A program made the position numbers and the translations under genes. Of a stretch of DNA of 64,000 nucleotides, positions 1 through 9,710 are shown in pieces; the first letter of the stretch is position 1, and every line of letters starts with the position of its first letter. The stretch comes from Flavobacterium ichthyis (lineage in GTDB: Bacteria; Bacteroidota; Bacteroidia; Flavobacteriales; Flavobacteriaceae): positions 62,001-126,000 of the forward strand of contig NZ_JAABLM010000006.1 in the NCBI RefSeq assembly GCF_009915155.1. Direction: 5' to 3'. Below the pieces are notes generated by a model. It saw only the letters and a program-made list of their open reading frames with translations, searched no databases and was not told where the DNA came from.

Positions 1-611
1 ATAATCGCCGGAATTTTAGTTTCCCATTCACTCATCAACGAAACTTTGTTGCTTGGCGTAGAACTAAATTCTGCCCAAATTGGCATATTGTCAATCAATA
101 TTGCCGAAAGGTCTCCAAAAAAAGTATTGTTGTCTTCATACAATTGTTTGCTTCCGCCGAGACGTAAACTTTTTCCAGTAAAAAGTTGGGATTCTTCGTT
201 GTTGTTCAAATACAAACTCAGCAAATCTTTACTGGCTTTGTAATGGCAATTTTCCAAAGCTTCGCTACTAACCGGAATAAATTTACTCTTCGCATTTGTC
301 GTGCCGCTAGATTTGGCAAACCATTTAATTGGCGTATGCCAAAAAACATTTTGTTCGCCTAAACGGGTTCTTTCAATCATGGGTTCCAAATCTTCATAGG
401 TAGAAATGGGAACGCGATTGCTAAATTCATTGTAAGATTTTATTGACGAAAAGCCGTAATTTTTACCAACAAAAGTATTTTCGGCTGATTTAATTAAGCT
501 TAGTAACAATTCTTCTTGAACTTCGTTCGGGTATTTTAAAAACAATTCTATTTGATGGATTCTTTTTTTTAAAATCCAACTTGCTAATGAATTGATAATT
601 GGTATCGCCAT
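1..611 (-). CDS. GH3 auxin-responsive promoter family protein (N-terminal part, cut by window edge)
   Basis: The reading frame opens at an ATG (complement of 609-611) and stays open to the left edge, so only about 203 N-terminal residues are visible. It begins MAIPIINSLASWILKKR and contains WFAKSSGTTNAKSKFIPVS, a Ser/Thr/Gly-rich nucleotide-binding loop typical of adenylate-forming GH3 enzymes. Bacteroidetes GH3-like proteins are related to plant acyl-acid-amido synthetases, but their substrate is not established. A good promoter lies just upstream, divergent from the carboxylase operon. The family call rests on the N-terminal third only. Confidence 0.72.
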   Translation of the reverse strand, partial: MAIPIINSLASWILKKRIHQIELFLKYPNEVQEELLLSLIKSAENTFVGKNYGFSSIKSYNEFSNRVPISTYEDLEPMIERTRLGEQNVFWHTPIKWFAKSSGTTNAKSKFIPVSSEALENCHYKASKDLLSLYLNNNEESQLFTGKSLRLGGSKQLYEDNNTFFGDLSAILIDNMPIWAEFSSTPSNKVSLMSEWETKIPAI

Positions 612-670
612 TTTTATCAGTTAAGTTAAGTTCGTTAGAAACAATTATGATTTAAGATTGTCTAACTTAT

Positions 671-700
671 CAAAAATAATCAAAAGATTTTACAAGACAA
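671..700 (-). promoter_or_regulatory. Bacteroidetes-type promoter for the GH3-family gene
   Basis: On the minus strand, TTG (698-700) is followed after 19 nt by TATTTTTG (671-678). This matches the Bacteroidetes TTG-N17-23-TAnnTTTG consensus. The start would lie near 667, giving a leader of about 56 nt before the ATG at 611. Confidence 0.6.
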
Positions 701-810
701 TAATAAAAAAGCTGAAGACATTAGGCAAAAAAGCCAAAAAACTTCTTATGAAAAATCATCTCACTTAGTTCATTAAATTTTGGTATATTTACGTTCATAA
801 GCCTAAAAAT

Positions 811-1293
811 ATGAAGTCAAATTTTAATGTTATAGTAAATAATCGCGAATTTACCAGTATAGATTTAGAACAGGAAACTATTGTTTTAAACGATCTTGGA
901 AATAATCGATTTCACGTTATCAAGGATTATAAAAACTACTCAATTCAAATCACCAAAGCTAATTATTCTAGCAAATCCTATACAGTAGAAGTAAACGCAA
1001 ACCAATATGAAGTGGCGTTGCACAGTCCACTTGATCAACTCATTGCGCAAATGGGATTCACCCTAGGCGGTAAAAAAGAAATCAATTCCATCAACGCACC
1101 AATGCCAGGAATGATATTGGAAATTGCTGTTCGAGTAGGGCAGGAAGTGGGGTTAAACGAGCCTTTGCTAATCCTTGAGGCGATGAAAATGGAAAACAGC
1201 TTCCATTCTCCACGTGCAGGAATTATTAAATCTATTGCGGTAAAGATAGGAGATGCAGTAGAAAAAGGCCAATTATTAATTGAATTTGAATAG
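811..1293 (+). CDS. Biotin carboxyl carrier protein subunit of an acyl-CoA carboxylase
   Basis: This 160-residue protein carries biotin and shuttles carboxyl groups between the biotin carboxylase and carboxyltransferase encoded just downstream. The C-terminal half (about 93-160) is a biotinyl/lipoyl domain with NAPMPGMI, and EAMKMEN places the biotinylated lysine at K126. The N-terminal 80 residues are a short domain of the kind seen on propionyl-CoA-type carboxylase carriers. It is followed at 4 nt by the biotin carboxylase, so the three genes form an operon. The operon layout favours acyl/propionyl-CoA carboxylase over the fatty-acid AccB, but the substrate is inferred. The nearest promoter-like match, TATATTTA at 784-791, is imperfect. 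Confidence 0.85.
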   Translation: MKSNFNVIVNNREFTSIDLEQETIVLNDLGNNRFHVIKDYKNYSIQITKANYSSKSYTVEVNANQYEVALHSPLDQLIAQMGFTLGGKKEINSINAPMPGMILEIAVRVGQEVGLNEPLLILEAMKMENSFHSPRAGIIKSIAVKIGDAVEKGQLLIEFE

Positions 1294-1297
1294 CTGT

Positions 1298-2749
1298 ATG
1301 AAAAAAATAGTCATCGCCAATCGAGGTGAAATTGCACTTCGAATTATGAAAACGGCTCGCAAAATGGGCATTAAAACCGTGGCAGTATATTCGGATGCTG
1401 ATAGGAACGCACCTCATGTACATTTTGCCGACGAAGCCTTCCATATTGGAGAATCGCTCTCGAGCCAATCGTATTTGGTCGGCGAAAAAATTATTAAAGT
1501 AGCGCAAACTGCCAATGCCGAGGCCATTCATCCAGGATATGGATTCTTAAGTGAAAATGCAGCTTTCGCGGAAAAAGTTACACAATCAGGATTAATTTTC
1601 ATCGGACCAAAGCCACACGCTATTCGGGTGATGGGAAGCAAATTAGCAGCCAAGGAAGCTGTAAAAAAATATAATATTCCAATGGTTCCAGGTATAGACG
1701 AAGCCATTGAAGATGTGGAAAAAGCCAAAGAAATTGCAACAGAAATTGGCTATCCCATCCTCATCAAAGCTTCTGCTGGAGGCGGTGGAAAAGGCATGAG
1801 AATTGTGGAAAAAGCTGAAAACCTCGAGTCGCAAATGAACCGTGCCATCAGCGAAGCCATATCTGCTTTTGGAGACGGTTCGGTTTTTATTGAAAAATAC
1901 GTTGCCTCTCCACGACACATCGAAATTCAAGTAATGGCCGACGGTCATGGCAATATTGTGCATCTGTTCGAACGGGAATGTAGCATTCAAAGACGACATC
2001 AAAAAGTGGTGGAAGAGGCACCTTCTTCCGTCTTAACGCCCGAAATCAGAAAACAAATGGGAGAAGCTGCTGTAAAAGTGGCGCGTTCATGTAATTATTT
2101 AGGAGCCGGAACTGTAGAATTTTTGTTGGATGAAAAACTCAATTTCTACTTTTTGGAAATGAACACCCGTTTGCAAGTGGAACATCCGGTAACCGAACTT
2201 ATCACAGGTTTAGATTTGGTGGAACTGCAGATTAAAATTGCTCGAGGCGAAAAATTACCATTCGGCCAAGAAGATTTAAAAATAAAAGGTCATGCGATAG
2301 AATTACGGGTGTATGCCGAAGATCCGCTGGATGATTTTCTTCCAAGTGTGGGAAAATTAGAAAACTACCAACCGCCAAAAGGCGAAAGAATTAGAGTGGA
2401 CGATGGTTTCCGCGAGGGAATGGAGGTTCCAATTCATTATGATCCAATGCTTTCCAAGCTAATCACGTACGGTAAAAATAGGGAAGAAGCCATTGCATTA
2501 ATGACACATGCAATCAACAATTACAAAGTGCGAGGAGTACAAACAACACTTCCTTTCGGGAAATTTGTCATGGAGCACGAAGCCTTTCAGTCAGGGAATT
2601 TTGATACACATTTTGTGAAATTACATTATAATGCAAATGAACTGAAAAAAGAGCAGGACAATGAAGCACAAATTGCAGCATTCATCGCCTTACAACAATA
2701 TGTAAAAGACCAACAACAATTACGTTTGCCAAATACTCATGAAAGATAA
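1298..2749 (+). CDS. Acyl-CoA carboxylase biotin carboxylase subunit
   Basis: ATP-dependent carboxylation of biotin on the upstream carrier protein. I start at the ATG at 1298 ([16 protein letters not shown], 483 aa); an earlier in-frame TTG at 1280 would overlap the carrier gene and add six residues unlike the family. The order is an N-terminal Rossmann-like domain with the family opening, an ATP-grasp domain with the glycine-rich loop [14 protein letters not shown], the catalytic region [14 protein letters not shown], and a C-terminal biotin carboxylase domain. Length is slightly above that of AccC (about 450). The carboxyltransferase gene overlaps its end by 11 nt. Propionyl-CoA or another acyl-CoA is the likely final acceptor. 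Confidence 0.93.
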   Translation: MKKIVIANRGEIALRIMKTARKMGIKTVAVYSDADRNAPHVHFADEAFHIGESLSSQSYLVGEKIIKVAQTANAEAIHPGYGFLSENAAFAEKVTQSGLIFIGPKPHAIRVMGSKLAAKEAVKKYNIPMVPGIDEAIEDVEKAKEIATEIGYPILIKASAGGGGKGMRIVEKAENLESQMNRAISEAISAFGDGSVFIEKYVASPRHIEIQVMADGHGNIVHLFERECSIQRRHQKVVEEAPSSVLTPEIRKQMGEAAVKVARSCNYLGAGTVEFLLDEKLNFYFLEMNTRLQVEHPVTELITGLDLVELQIKIARGEKLPFGQEDLKIKGHAIELRVYAEDPLDDFLPSVGKLENYQPPKGERIRVDDGFREGMEVPIHYDPMLSKLITYGKNREEAIALMTHAINNYKVRGVQTTLPFGKFVMEHEAFQSGNFDTHFVKLHYNANELKKEQDNEAQIAAFIALQQYVKDQQQLRLPNTHER

Positions 2750-4280
2750 AATTAAAGTTTTAGAAGATAAAATTGCGTTGGCTCATCAAGCTGGTGGAAC
2801 CAATCGATTGGCCAAACAACATGACAAAAAGAAACTCTCAGCCCGTGAGCGGGTAGAATATTTACTAGACGATGGTTCATTTGAAGAAATCGGAATGTTG
2901 GTCACACACCGAACAACTGACTTCGGAATGGAAAAGGAAAAATACTATGGCGATGGTGTCATCACGGGGTACGGAACCATAAATGGTCGAGCGGTTTACA
3001 TCTTCGCCCAAGACTTCACCGTGTTTGGAGGAGCGCTTTCGGAAACCCATGCCGAAAAAATTTGTAAAGTGATGGACATGGCGCTTAAAACCGGAACTCC
3101 GATGATTGGTTTAAACGATTCTGGTGGTGCGAGAATTCAAGAAGGCGTGCGATCTTTGGGTGGTTATGCCGATATTTTTTATAGAAATGTGCAAGCGTCC
3201 GGTGTGATTCCGCAAATTTCTGCCATTATGGGGCCTTGTGCCGGTGGCGCGGTTTATTCGCCAGCGATGACAGATTTTACCATGATGGTCGAACACAGCA
3301 GTTATATGTTTGTTACAGGACCAAATGTGGTGAAAACGGTGACCAACGAAACCGTTACTTCGGAAGAATTAGGAGGAGCTCATACGCATTCGTCTAAATC
3401 AGGAGTGGCGCATATCACTTCTACAAACGATGTGGAATGTCTGGAAGATTTAAAACATTTATTAAGTTATCTGCCACAAAATAATACTGAAAAAGCGCCT
3501 CATTTGCCATTTGATTTTGGCGATGAAATTCGAGAACAACTGTCCAATGTTATTCCTGAAAATGCCAGTAAACCTTATGATATGCACGACGTGATTAAAG
3601 GGATTATTGATGAAGATTCGTTTTACGAAATCCACAAAGAATTTGCCGAAAATATCATTGTAGGTTTTGCCCGTTTGGGCGGTCGAAGCATTGGCATTAT
3701 TGCCAATCAGCCTTTGTATTTGGCCGGAGTTTTGGATGTGAATAGTTCCGTGAAAGCGGCGCGTTTTACAAGATTTTGTGATTGCTTCAATATTCCGTTG
3801 TTAGTGTTGGTCGATGTTCCGGGATTTCTTCCGGGAACCGATCAGGAATGGAACGGCATCATTGTTCACGGTGCGAAATTGTTGTATGCTTTAAGTGAAG
3901 CAACGGTTCCGAGAGTCACAGTAATTACCAGAAAAGCGTACGGTGGTGCTTATGATGTAATGAATTCCAAACATATTGGTGCCGATATGAATTTTGCGTG
4001 GCCAACCGCCGAAATTGCAGTGATGGGTGCCAAAGGTGCCAGTGAAATTATTTTCAAAAAAGAAATTGCCCAAGCCGAAAATCCGCAAGCGAAATTATTG
4101 GAAAAAGAAGCCCAATATGCCGATAAATTTGCCAACCCTTATCGTGCTGCCGAACGCGGTTTTATAGACGAAGTGATTTTGCCAAAAGACACACGACGCA
4201 AATTGATTAAAGCTTTTAGTATATTAGAAAACAAAAAAGTGGTGCCGCCGAAAAGGAAACACGGAAACATTCCTTTGTAA
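2739..4280 (+). CDS. Acyl-CoA (propionyl-CoA type) carboxylase beta subunit, carboxyltransferase
   Basis: This 513-residue carboxyltransferase moves the carboxyl group from carboxybiotin to an acyl-CoA. Its length matches the PccB/MmdA family, with crotonase-fold N and C halves. Visible motifs are [14 protein letters not shown] (acyl-CoA side), [12 protein letters not shown], and in the C half [14 protein letters not shown] and [14 protein letters not shown] (carboxybiotin site). No zinc finger is present, unlike AccD. It ends an operon of carrier, biotin carboxylase and carboxyltransferase, and overlaps the preceding gene. The family also contains methylcrotonyl- and methylmalonyl-CoA enzymes, so substrate is inferred. 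Confidence 0.93.
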   Translation: MKDKIKVLEDKIALAHQAGGTNRLAKQHDKKKLSARERVEYLLDDGSFEEIGMLVTHRTTDFGMEKEKYYGDGVITGYGTINGRAVYIFAQDFTVFGGALSETHAEKICKVMDMALKTGTPMIGLNDSGGARIQEGVRSLGGYADIFYRNVQASGVIPQISAIMGPCAGGAVYSPAMTDFTMMVEHSSYMFVTGPNVVKTVTNETVTSEELGGAHTHSSKSGVAHITSTNDVECLEDLKHLLSYLPQNNTEKAPHLPFDFGDEIREQLSNVIPENASKPYDMHDVIKGIIDEDSFYEIHKEFAENIIVGFARLGGRSIGIIANQPLYLAGVLDVNSSVKAARFTRFCDCFNIPLLVLVDVPGFLPGTDQEWNGIIVHGAKLLYALSEATVPRVTVITRKAYGGAYDVMNSKHIGADMNFAWPTAEIAVMGAKGASEIIFKKEIAQAENPQAKLLEKEAQYADKFANPYRAAERGFIDEVILPKDTRRKLIKAFSILENKKVVPPKRKHGNIPL

Positions 4281-4300
4281 CGAAGGCATTTTTGTGAAGG

Positions 4301-5224
4301 TTATTTTAAAAAATTGATATTCCGTTGCAATCCGGCAAATTTGGTTCTTTTTACAGCAGAATTTTTAAAAACAGCCCGAAAAGTTTCTTCGGTGATTTCT
4401 TCCCAATCTTTTTTGGAGTATTTCAAAAGATTTTCGTTGGGTTGCAACAAAGGTTCATTGTGCGGTTTTGAGAAACGATTCCACGGACAAACATCTTGGC
4501 AAACATCGCAACCAAACATCCAATCGTCAAATTGTCCTTTTACCTCTTGCGGAATATTTTCTTTCAATTCGATGGTAAAATACGAAATGCACTTGCTGCC
4601 GTCCACCACGTAAGGCGAGACGATGGCTTGTGTGGGACAAGCATCGATACATTTGGTGCAAGAACCGCAATGATCCGTTGTGGGATTGTCGTATTCGAGG
4701 TCTAGATCAACGATGAGTTCGGCAATAAAAAAAAAAGAACCTACTTGTTTGCTCAACAAATTAGCATTTTTTCCTATCCAACCCAAACCGCTTTTGGCAG
4801 CCCAAGCTTTGTCTAAAACAGGAGCCGAATCTACAAAGGCACGACCGGAAACATCGCCGATATTTTCCTGAATGGAATAAAGTAACTCTTTTAATTTTTC
4901 TTTGATGACGTAATGATAATCTTGTCCGTAAGCGTATTTTGAAATTTTGTACGAATCTGGATTTTGCTGTTCGTGCGGGAAATAATTTAACAGCAACGAA
5001 ATCACGCTTTTAGAATCTTCCAATAAAAGAGTCGGGTCGAGGCGTTTGTCAAAATGATTTTCCATATACGACATTTCGCCGTGGTGATTTTGCTTGAGCC
5101 AATTTTCCAATCGTGGCGCTTCTTCTTCTAAAAATCCGGCTTTGGAAATGCCACAGGAAATAAACCCAAGCCGTTTGGCTTCGGATTTGATGAAACTCGT
5201 ATTTTTTGTCTTGCTCTCTATCAT
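4301..5224 (-). CDS. queG: Epoxyqueuosine reductase QueG
   Basis: Cobalamin- and 4Fe-4S-dependent reductase that converts epoxyqueuosine to queuosine in tRNA. The 307-residue protein has the QueG N domain with [20 protein letters not shown], and a ferredoxin part with two cluster motifs, [12 protein letters not shown] and [11 protein letters not shown]. It is shorter than the E. coli enzyme because a C-terminal HEAT-repeat extension is missing; short forms are common. It is convergent with the carboxylase operon, only 20 nt away, with no obvious terminator between. Confidence 0.93.
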   Translation of the reverse strand: MIESKTKNTSFIKSEAKRLGFISCGISKAGFLEEEAPRLENWLKQNHHGEMSYMENHFDKRLDPTLLLEDSKSVISLLLNYFPHEQQNPDSYKISKYAYGQDYHYVIKEKLKELLYSIQENIGDVSGRAFVDSAPVLDKAWAAKSGLGWIGKNANLLSKQVGSFFFIAELIVDLDLEYDNPTTDHCGSCTKCIDACPTQAIVSPYVVDGSKCISYFTIELKENIPQEVKGQFDDWMFGCDVCQDVCPWNRFSKPHNEPLLQPNENLLKYSKKDWEEITEETFRAVFKNSAVKRTKFAGLQRNINFLK

Positions 5225-5238
5225 GCGTCTTTTCTTGC

Positions 5239-5398
5239 AGTTTGCCCTAGCCCTGATTGCAGCGGAAAGCCCGGAGTTTTAAAAATTTTATTTTTTGCTG
5301 CTGCAAAAGAGCGACTCCCGACACTTCGGGAGAAGCTCCTTTTGTGGCTTGCAAAATTAATTTTTAAAACGAGGACTTGTAGCGAAAAGCAGGATTAG
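5239..5398. repeat. Dispersed intergenic element, copy A
   Basis: Fills most of the 192-nt gap between queG and ruvB. Box 1 is GATTGCAGCGGAAAGC (5255-5270) and box 2 is GACTTGTAGCGAAAAGCAGGA (about 5374-5394), in the same orientation. Between them are complementary arms AGTTTTAAAAATT and AATTTTTAAAAC, and a strong inner hairpin CTCCCGA-CACT-TCGGGAG (5315-5332). The left flank (AGTTTGCCCTAGCCC) resembles that of copy C. Similarity was judged by eye against copies B and C. Confidence 0.6.
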
Positions 5399-5416
5399 CT
5401 TCTAAAAAATCTTAAA

Positions 5417-6439
5417 TCAAAAAAGTTCTCCTTGGTTGAAACCTTTTATTTTTCCAAGGTGCTTGTATGCCTTTTCGGTGACTTCTCGGCCCCGAGGTGT
5501 TCTGATAATAAAACCTTCTTGAATTAAAAACGGCTCATAAACTTCTTCGATGGTTTCGCCACTTTCGGAAACGGCGGTTGCTAATGTGGAAAGCCCAACG
5601 GGACCACCTTTGAATTTGTCGATGATGGTGTTGAGAATTTTATTGTCCATTTCGTCGAGTCCGTGAGCATCTACGTGAAGCGCACGAAGTGAAAATTTGG
5701 CGATTTCGATGTCGATTTTTCCGTTTCCTTTGATTTGGGCAAAATCCCGTACGCGACGTAAAAGCGCGTTGGCAATCCTTGGTGTTCCGCGGCTTCGACC
5801 CGCAATTTCAATTGCGGCTTCCATAGTGATGGGCATTTTTAAAATTTCGGAGCTTCGCTGAACGATGGTGGTCAACAATTCGGTAGTGTAATATTGCAGG
5901 CGACTTTGGATTCCGAAACGGGCTCGCATTGGAGCCGTTAACAATCCCGAACGTGTGGTCGCGCCAACTAAGGTGAATGGGTTGAGGTTGATTTGTACGG
6001 TTCTGGCGTTTGGTCCGGATTCTATCATGATGTCGATTTTAAAATCTTCCATGGCAGAATACAAGTATTCCTCAACAATGGGACTCAAACGGTGAATTTC
6101 GTCAATGAAAAGCACATCGCGTTCGTCGAGATTGGTGAGCAATCCTGCTAAATCTCCGGGTTTGTCTAAAACCGGACCGCTGGTAATTTTGATGCCAACC
6201 CCTAATTCGTTTGCTAAAATATTGGCCAAAGTCGTTTTTCCCAATCCAGGAGGTCCGTGAAAAAGGGTGTGATCGAGAGCTTCGTTTCGATAATTGGCGG
6301 CTTGCACAAAAACCTGAAGATTTTCGAGTACTTGGGCTTGACCTGTAAAATCGTCAAAGGAGAGCGGTCTCAACTTTTTTTCAAGGTCTAATTCTTCCGG
6401 ATTGTAACCTTCGTTTGTGGGATCTAAATTGGCATTCAT
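5417..6439 (-). CDS. ruvB: Holliday junction branch migration DNA helicase RuvB
   Basis: Motor ATPase of the RuvAB complex, which drives branch migration at Holliday junctions during recombinational repair. At 340 residues it is full length. It shows Walker [14 protein letters not shown], Walker [12 protein letters not shown], the sensor 1 segment [11 protein letters not shown], and a C-terminal winged helix with [16 protein letters not shown]. The start [11 protein letters not shown] precedes the conserved [17 protein letters not shown] gene lies 31 nt upstream on the same strand and may be cotranscribed. ruvA and ruvC are not in the window. Confidence 0.97.
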   Translation of the reverse strand: MNANLDPTNEGYNPEELDLEKKLRPLSFDDFTGQAQVLENLQVFVQAANYRNEALDHTLFHGPPGLGKTTLANILANELGVGIKITSGPVLDKPGDLAGLLTNLDERDVLFIDEIHRLSPIVEEYLYSAMEDFKIDIMIESGPNARTVQINLNPFTLVGATTRSGLLTAPMRARFGIQSRLQYYTTELLTTIVQRSSEILKMPITMEAAIEIAGRSRGTPRIANALLRRVRDFAQIKGNGKIDIEIAKFSLRALHVDAHGLDEMDNKILNTIIDKFKGGPVGLSTLATAVSESGETIEEVYEPFLIQEGFIIRTPRGREVTEKAYKHLGKIKGFNQGELF

Positions 6440-6470
6440 TTGGCAAAGATAAGGAAACTTGGGTGTTTTT

Positions 6471-6782
6471 TTAACCGATGTTGTACCCGTTCGCTAATAT
6501 AGATTTCCATTCCGGATGGCGTTTTACATAAGCGGCGACAAATGGACAAAGTGGTGCTAATTTGTAATTATTTTCTTTTAAAAATTCGAGTGTTTTAACC
6601 ACCAAGCTGCTACCAACGCCTTTGCCTTCTAATTCTGTGGGAACTTCGGTATGGGTGAGGAACATAATATTTTCGTTGTTGACAATGTATTCGATAAACG
6701 AGATGTGGTTGTCCATTTTTAATTCAAATCGTTTTTTTTCTTCGTTTTGAAGTAATTGCGTTTCGGGAAATTTATCTGCCAT
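6471..6782 (-). CDS. Small GNAT-family N-acetyltransferase (Gcn5-related, NATD1-like)
   Basis: This 103-residue protein has the compact single-domain GNAT form. It contains [19 protein letters not shown], the acetyl-CoA pyrophosphate-binding turn, and ends with [18 protein letters not shown], the hallmark C-terminal signature of the YjdJ/NATD1 group. Its substrate is unknown. It lies 31 nt upstream of ruvB on the same strand, which suggests cotranscription but not a shared function. Confidence 0.85.
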   Translation of the reverse strand: MADKFPETQLLQNEEKKRFELKMDNHISFIEYIVNNENIMFLTHTEVPTELEGKGVGSSLVVKTLEFLKENNYKLAPLCPFVAAYVKRHPEWKSILANGYNIG

Positions 6783-6901
6783 AGTTTCTTTTGTTGGTTG
6801 ATGACAGAAAGATAGGAATTTTTGGGAATGATTGTTATCTTTATTTAGGTGTTTTTTTGATTTTTTGTCAAAAGCTGGAAAAATTTTAAAGTTTTAATTT
6901 T

Positions 6902-7636
6902 ATGAAAATAAAGCAAATTTTACAACAATCCGATCACAGACCTTGGGAAATACCGCAGTCGCCTTGGCGTTTTTATCAGGAATGGAATGACGCTATTTTT
7001 TTGCATTGGGAAGTGGAATTGGAAGCGTTGCAAAAATTTGTTCCGAAGGAATTAGAAATTGATTTATTTGAAGGAAAAGCCTGGGTTTCAGTGGTGGCGT
7101 TTGCGATGGAGGAAATTCGGCCGCGGTTTTTGCCGGCTTTTGGGGCGGTTTCTAATTTTTTTGAAATCAATATCCGAACGTATGTGAAAAGAAAAAACAA
7201 AACGGGTGTTTATTTTTTGAGTATGGAAGGCGGGAAGGACATTTCGTGTAGGGTTGCCAAATTTATTTCGGAGTTACCGTATCGGTTTTCGAAAATTGAA
7301 CGGACGATGGAATATTATCGGTCGAGCAATAAGGTGTTCAAAGATCGTTTGGACATAAAATTTAAAGTAGGGGAAACGGTTGAAAAAACACCTTTGGATA
7401 TTTGGCTAACGGAAAGATATGCCTTGTTTCAAGATGCCGGAAATTATATTAATGAATATGAAATTCACCACCAAGAATGGCCATTGAAAGAAGCGGTTAT
7501 TGAAAATTTAGAATTGCATTATCCACGTTTTGAAAAGTTGTTTGGCTCAAAACCGAATTTATGTGGTTATTCGCCCGGAGTGAAAGTTGTGGCTTGGGGA
7601 AAGAAAAAAATCGGGAAGGATTTGTGGCATTTGTGA
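6902..7636 (+). CDS. DUF2071 family protein (YqjF-like)
   Basis: This 244-residue soluble protein opens with RPWEIPQSPWRFYQEWNDAIFLHWEVE and has VPKELEIDLFEGKAWVSVVAF, PAFGAVSNFFEINIRTYV and PYRFSKIE, the conserved blocks of DUF2071. These proteins are probably all-beta and distantly related to acetoacetate decarboxylase-like folds; no reaction is established. It is a single-gene unit, divergent from the GNAT gene and convergent with the respiratory operon. Copy B of the dispersed element follows it. Confidence 0.8.
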   Translation: MKIKQILQQSDHRPWEIPQSPWRFYQEWNDAIFLHWEVELEALQKFVPKELEIDLFEGKAWVSVVAFAMEEIRPRFLPAFGAVSNFFEINIRTYVKRKNKTGVYFLSMEGGKDISCRVAKFISELPYRFSKIERTMEYYRSSNKVFKDRLDIKFKVGETVEKTPLDIWLTERYALFQDAGNYINEYEIHHQEWPLKEAVIENLELHYPRFEKLFGSKPNLCGYSPGVKVVAWGKKKIGKDLWHL

Positions 7637-7671
7637 TTTCCTAAAGTTTAATCCCGAAGCTGTCGGAAGCC

Positions 7672-7786
7672 TCAAGTATTCTCTTACCCCCGATAGCAGC
7701 AACTATCCTTTTGTGTAGCGTAGCGGAGCAAAAGATAGTGCGGATAGCGGGAACATGGATTATTAAAATGCCTGATGTATTGGTCT
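7672..7786. repeat. Dispersed intergenic element, copy B
   Basis: Lies between the convergent DUF2071 gene and ctaD. Box 1 is CCCCGATAGCAGC (about 7687-7700) and box 2 is GCGGATAGCGGGA (about 7740-7752). Between them the arms ACTATCCTTTTG (7702-7713) and CAAAAGATAGT (7729-7739) pair with a single bulged C, the same bulge as in copy C. The right flank ATTAAAATGCCTGATGTATTG is shared with copy C. Confidence 0.6.
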
Positions 7787-7831
7787 TAAAAAAAAAATTA
7801 TGATTGTTGATATACGACTTATGATATAGCC

Positions 7832-7864
7832 AAAAAAAACCCGATTCTTGTGGAACCGGGTTTT
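7832..7864 (-). terminator. Intrinsic terminator of the act-cta respiratory operon
   Basis: On the minus strand AACCCGGTTC and GAATCGGGTT form a 10-bp stem (one G-T wobble) with a 5-nt loop, followed by a run of T. It begins a few bases past the ctaD stop codon. Confidence 0.8.
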
Positions 7865-7869
7865 GTGTT

Positions 7870-9675
7870 TTATGAGTGGTGAAGTTCTTCTTCGCCTTCG
7901 CGCATTGGAACTGTTTGTGGCACGAAATCTTCTTCGAAGCCTGGTTTGCTGTAGTCGTAAGGCCAACGGTGTACTTCTGGGATTTCTCCTGGCCAGTTTC
8001 CGTGGATGTGTTCTACTGGTGTAGTCCACTCTAATGTGTTAGATTTCCAAGGATTTTGGGTTGCTTTTGCTCCAAAGAAAATGCTGTGGAAAAAGTTCCA
8101 AAGGAAAACCAATTGGAAAGCGCCACCAATTAAGGCAAACATGGTGATCAATACGTTTACGTTTTGTAAATCGTCGAACAACGGGAATGCGGTGTTGGTG
8201 TAGTAACGACGTGGTAATCCTGCCATTCCGATGAAGTGCATTGGGAAAAATACGCCGTAAGCACAGATTGCTGTTACCCAAAAGTGGATGTATCCTAGAT
8301 TTTTGTTTAACATTCTTCCGAACATTTTAGGGAACCAATGGTAGATTCCGGCAAACATTCCGTAGAGTGCCGAGATACCCATTACTAAGTGGAAGTGAGC
8401 GACTACGAAATAAGTGTCGTGAACGTTAATGTCGAGTGTACTGTCTCCCAAAATGATTCCGGTTAAACCTCCAGTGATGAAGGTAGAAACCAATCCGATG
8501 GAGAATAACATTGCAGGGTTCATTTGCAGGTTTCCTTTCCACAACGTGGTGATGTAGTTGAAGGCTTTTACTGCAGATGGAATTGCAATTAATAGTGTTG
8601 TAAAGGTAAATACCGAACCAAGGAATGGGTTCATTCCTGAGATGAACATGTGGTGACCCCAAACGATGGTTGATAAAAATGCGATAGCAAGGATTGAAGC
8701 AATCATGGCACGATAACCGAAAATTGGTTTACGAGCGTTGGTTGCGATAATTTCTGATGTGATTCCTAAAGCTGGTAATAATACGATGTACACTTCAGGG
8801 TGACCTAAGAACCAGAATAGGTGTTCGAATAATACTGGTGAACCACCTTGGTAATGTAATACTTCTCCTGCAATATAAATGTCTGAAAGGTAAAACGATG
8901 TTCCGAAACTTCTATCAAAAATTAATAATAACGCAGCTGAAAGCAATACAGGGAATGATACGATACCAATTACTGCTGTGATGAAAAATGCCCAGATGGT
9001 TAAAGGCATTCTTGTCATCGACATTCCTTTAGTTCTTAAATTGATTACGGTAACTACGTAATTAAGTGATCCCATTAATGATGAAGCGATGAATATTGCC
9101 ATGGAAACTAACCAAAGTGTCATACCTGCTCCAGAACCTGGAATGGCTTGAGGCAATGCGGAAAGTGGCGGATAAATTGTCCATCCTGCAGATGCCGGAC
9201 CTGATTCTACAAATAAAGAAATTACCATGATGACACTCGAAAGGAAGAATAACCAATAAGAGATCATGTTCATGAAACCAGAAGCCATATCTCGAGCTCC
9301 AATTTGTAATGGAATTAATAAGTTACTAAAAGTTCCACTTAATCCTGCCGTTAATACGAAGAAAACCATGATGGTTCCGTGAATGGTAACTAATGCAAGG
9401 TATGCGTCGTTTTTCATGACACCATCAGGAGCCATTTTATCACCAAGGAAAAACTTGAAAACACCGAAAGATTCTTCCGGCCAAGCCAACTGCATTCTGA
9501 AAAGCAATGACATTCCCACACCAATGATTCCCATGATGATACCTGTAATTAGGTATTGTTTGGCGATCATTTTGTGATCCAAGCTAAAGATGTACTTTGT
9601 GATAAAAGTATCTTTGTGGTGGTGTTCGTGTTCGTGATCGTGTGCGTGATCCATATCGTGAGCTACTGCTGACAT
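7870..9675 (-). CDS. ctaD: Cytochrome c oxidase subunit I
   Basis: Catalytic subunit of a heme-copper oxidase in the inner membrane, reducing O2 and pumping protons. The 601-residue polytopic protein has the Cu-B and cross-linked tyrosine motif LGHPEVYIVLLP, the Cu-B pair in IVWGHHMFISG, and the heme ligands in YFVVAHFHLVMG. The N-terminus is unusual: eight histidines in the first 20 residues. It is the last gene of the operon that begins with actA, 35 nt after ctaC. Subunits III and IV and assembly factors are not next to it. Type A is suggested by the HPEVY form and by pairing with a Cu-A subunit II. Confidence 0.97.
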   Translation of the reverse strand: MSAVAHDMDHAHDHEHEHHHKDTFITKYIFSLDHKMIAKQYLITGIIMGIIGVGMSLLFRMQLAWPEESFGVFKFFLGDKMAPDGVMKNDAYLALVTIHGTIMVFFVLTAGLSGTFSNLLIPLQIGARDMASGFMNMISYWLFFLSSVIMVISLFVESGPASAGWTIYPPLSALPQAIPGSGAGMTLWLVSMAIFIASSLMGSLNYVVTVINLRTKGMSMTRMPLTIWAFFITAVIGIVSFPVLLSAALLLIFDRSFGTSFYLSDIYIAGEVLHYQGGSPVLFEHLFWFLGHPEVYIVLLPALGITSEIIATNARKPIFGYRAMIASILAIAFLSTIVWGHHMFISGMNPFLGSVFTFTTLLIAIPSAVKAFNYITTLWKGNLQMNPAMLFSIGLVSTFITGGLTGIILGDSTLDINVHDTYFVVAHFHLVMGISALYGMFAGIYHWFPKMFGRMLNKNLGYIHFWVTAICAYGVFFPMHFIGMAGLPRRYYTNTAFPLFDDLQNVNVLITMFALIGGAFQLVFLWNFFHSIFFGAKATQNPWKSNTLEWTTPVEHIHGNWPGEIPEVHRWPYDYSKPGFEEDFVPQTVPMREGEEELHHS

Positions 9676-9710
9676 ATATTCTGGTTTAAATTTTATTTAA
9701 ATACTACTAA

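Noticed and set aside
46-243. Plus-strand open frame of 65 codons
   Set aside because: It lies antisense to the GH3-family gene, which has a clear family motif and promoter.
1232-2002. Three antisense open frames inside the biotin carboxylase gene
   Set aside because: They overlap strongly conserved coding sequence and show no domain of their own.
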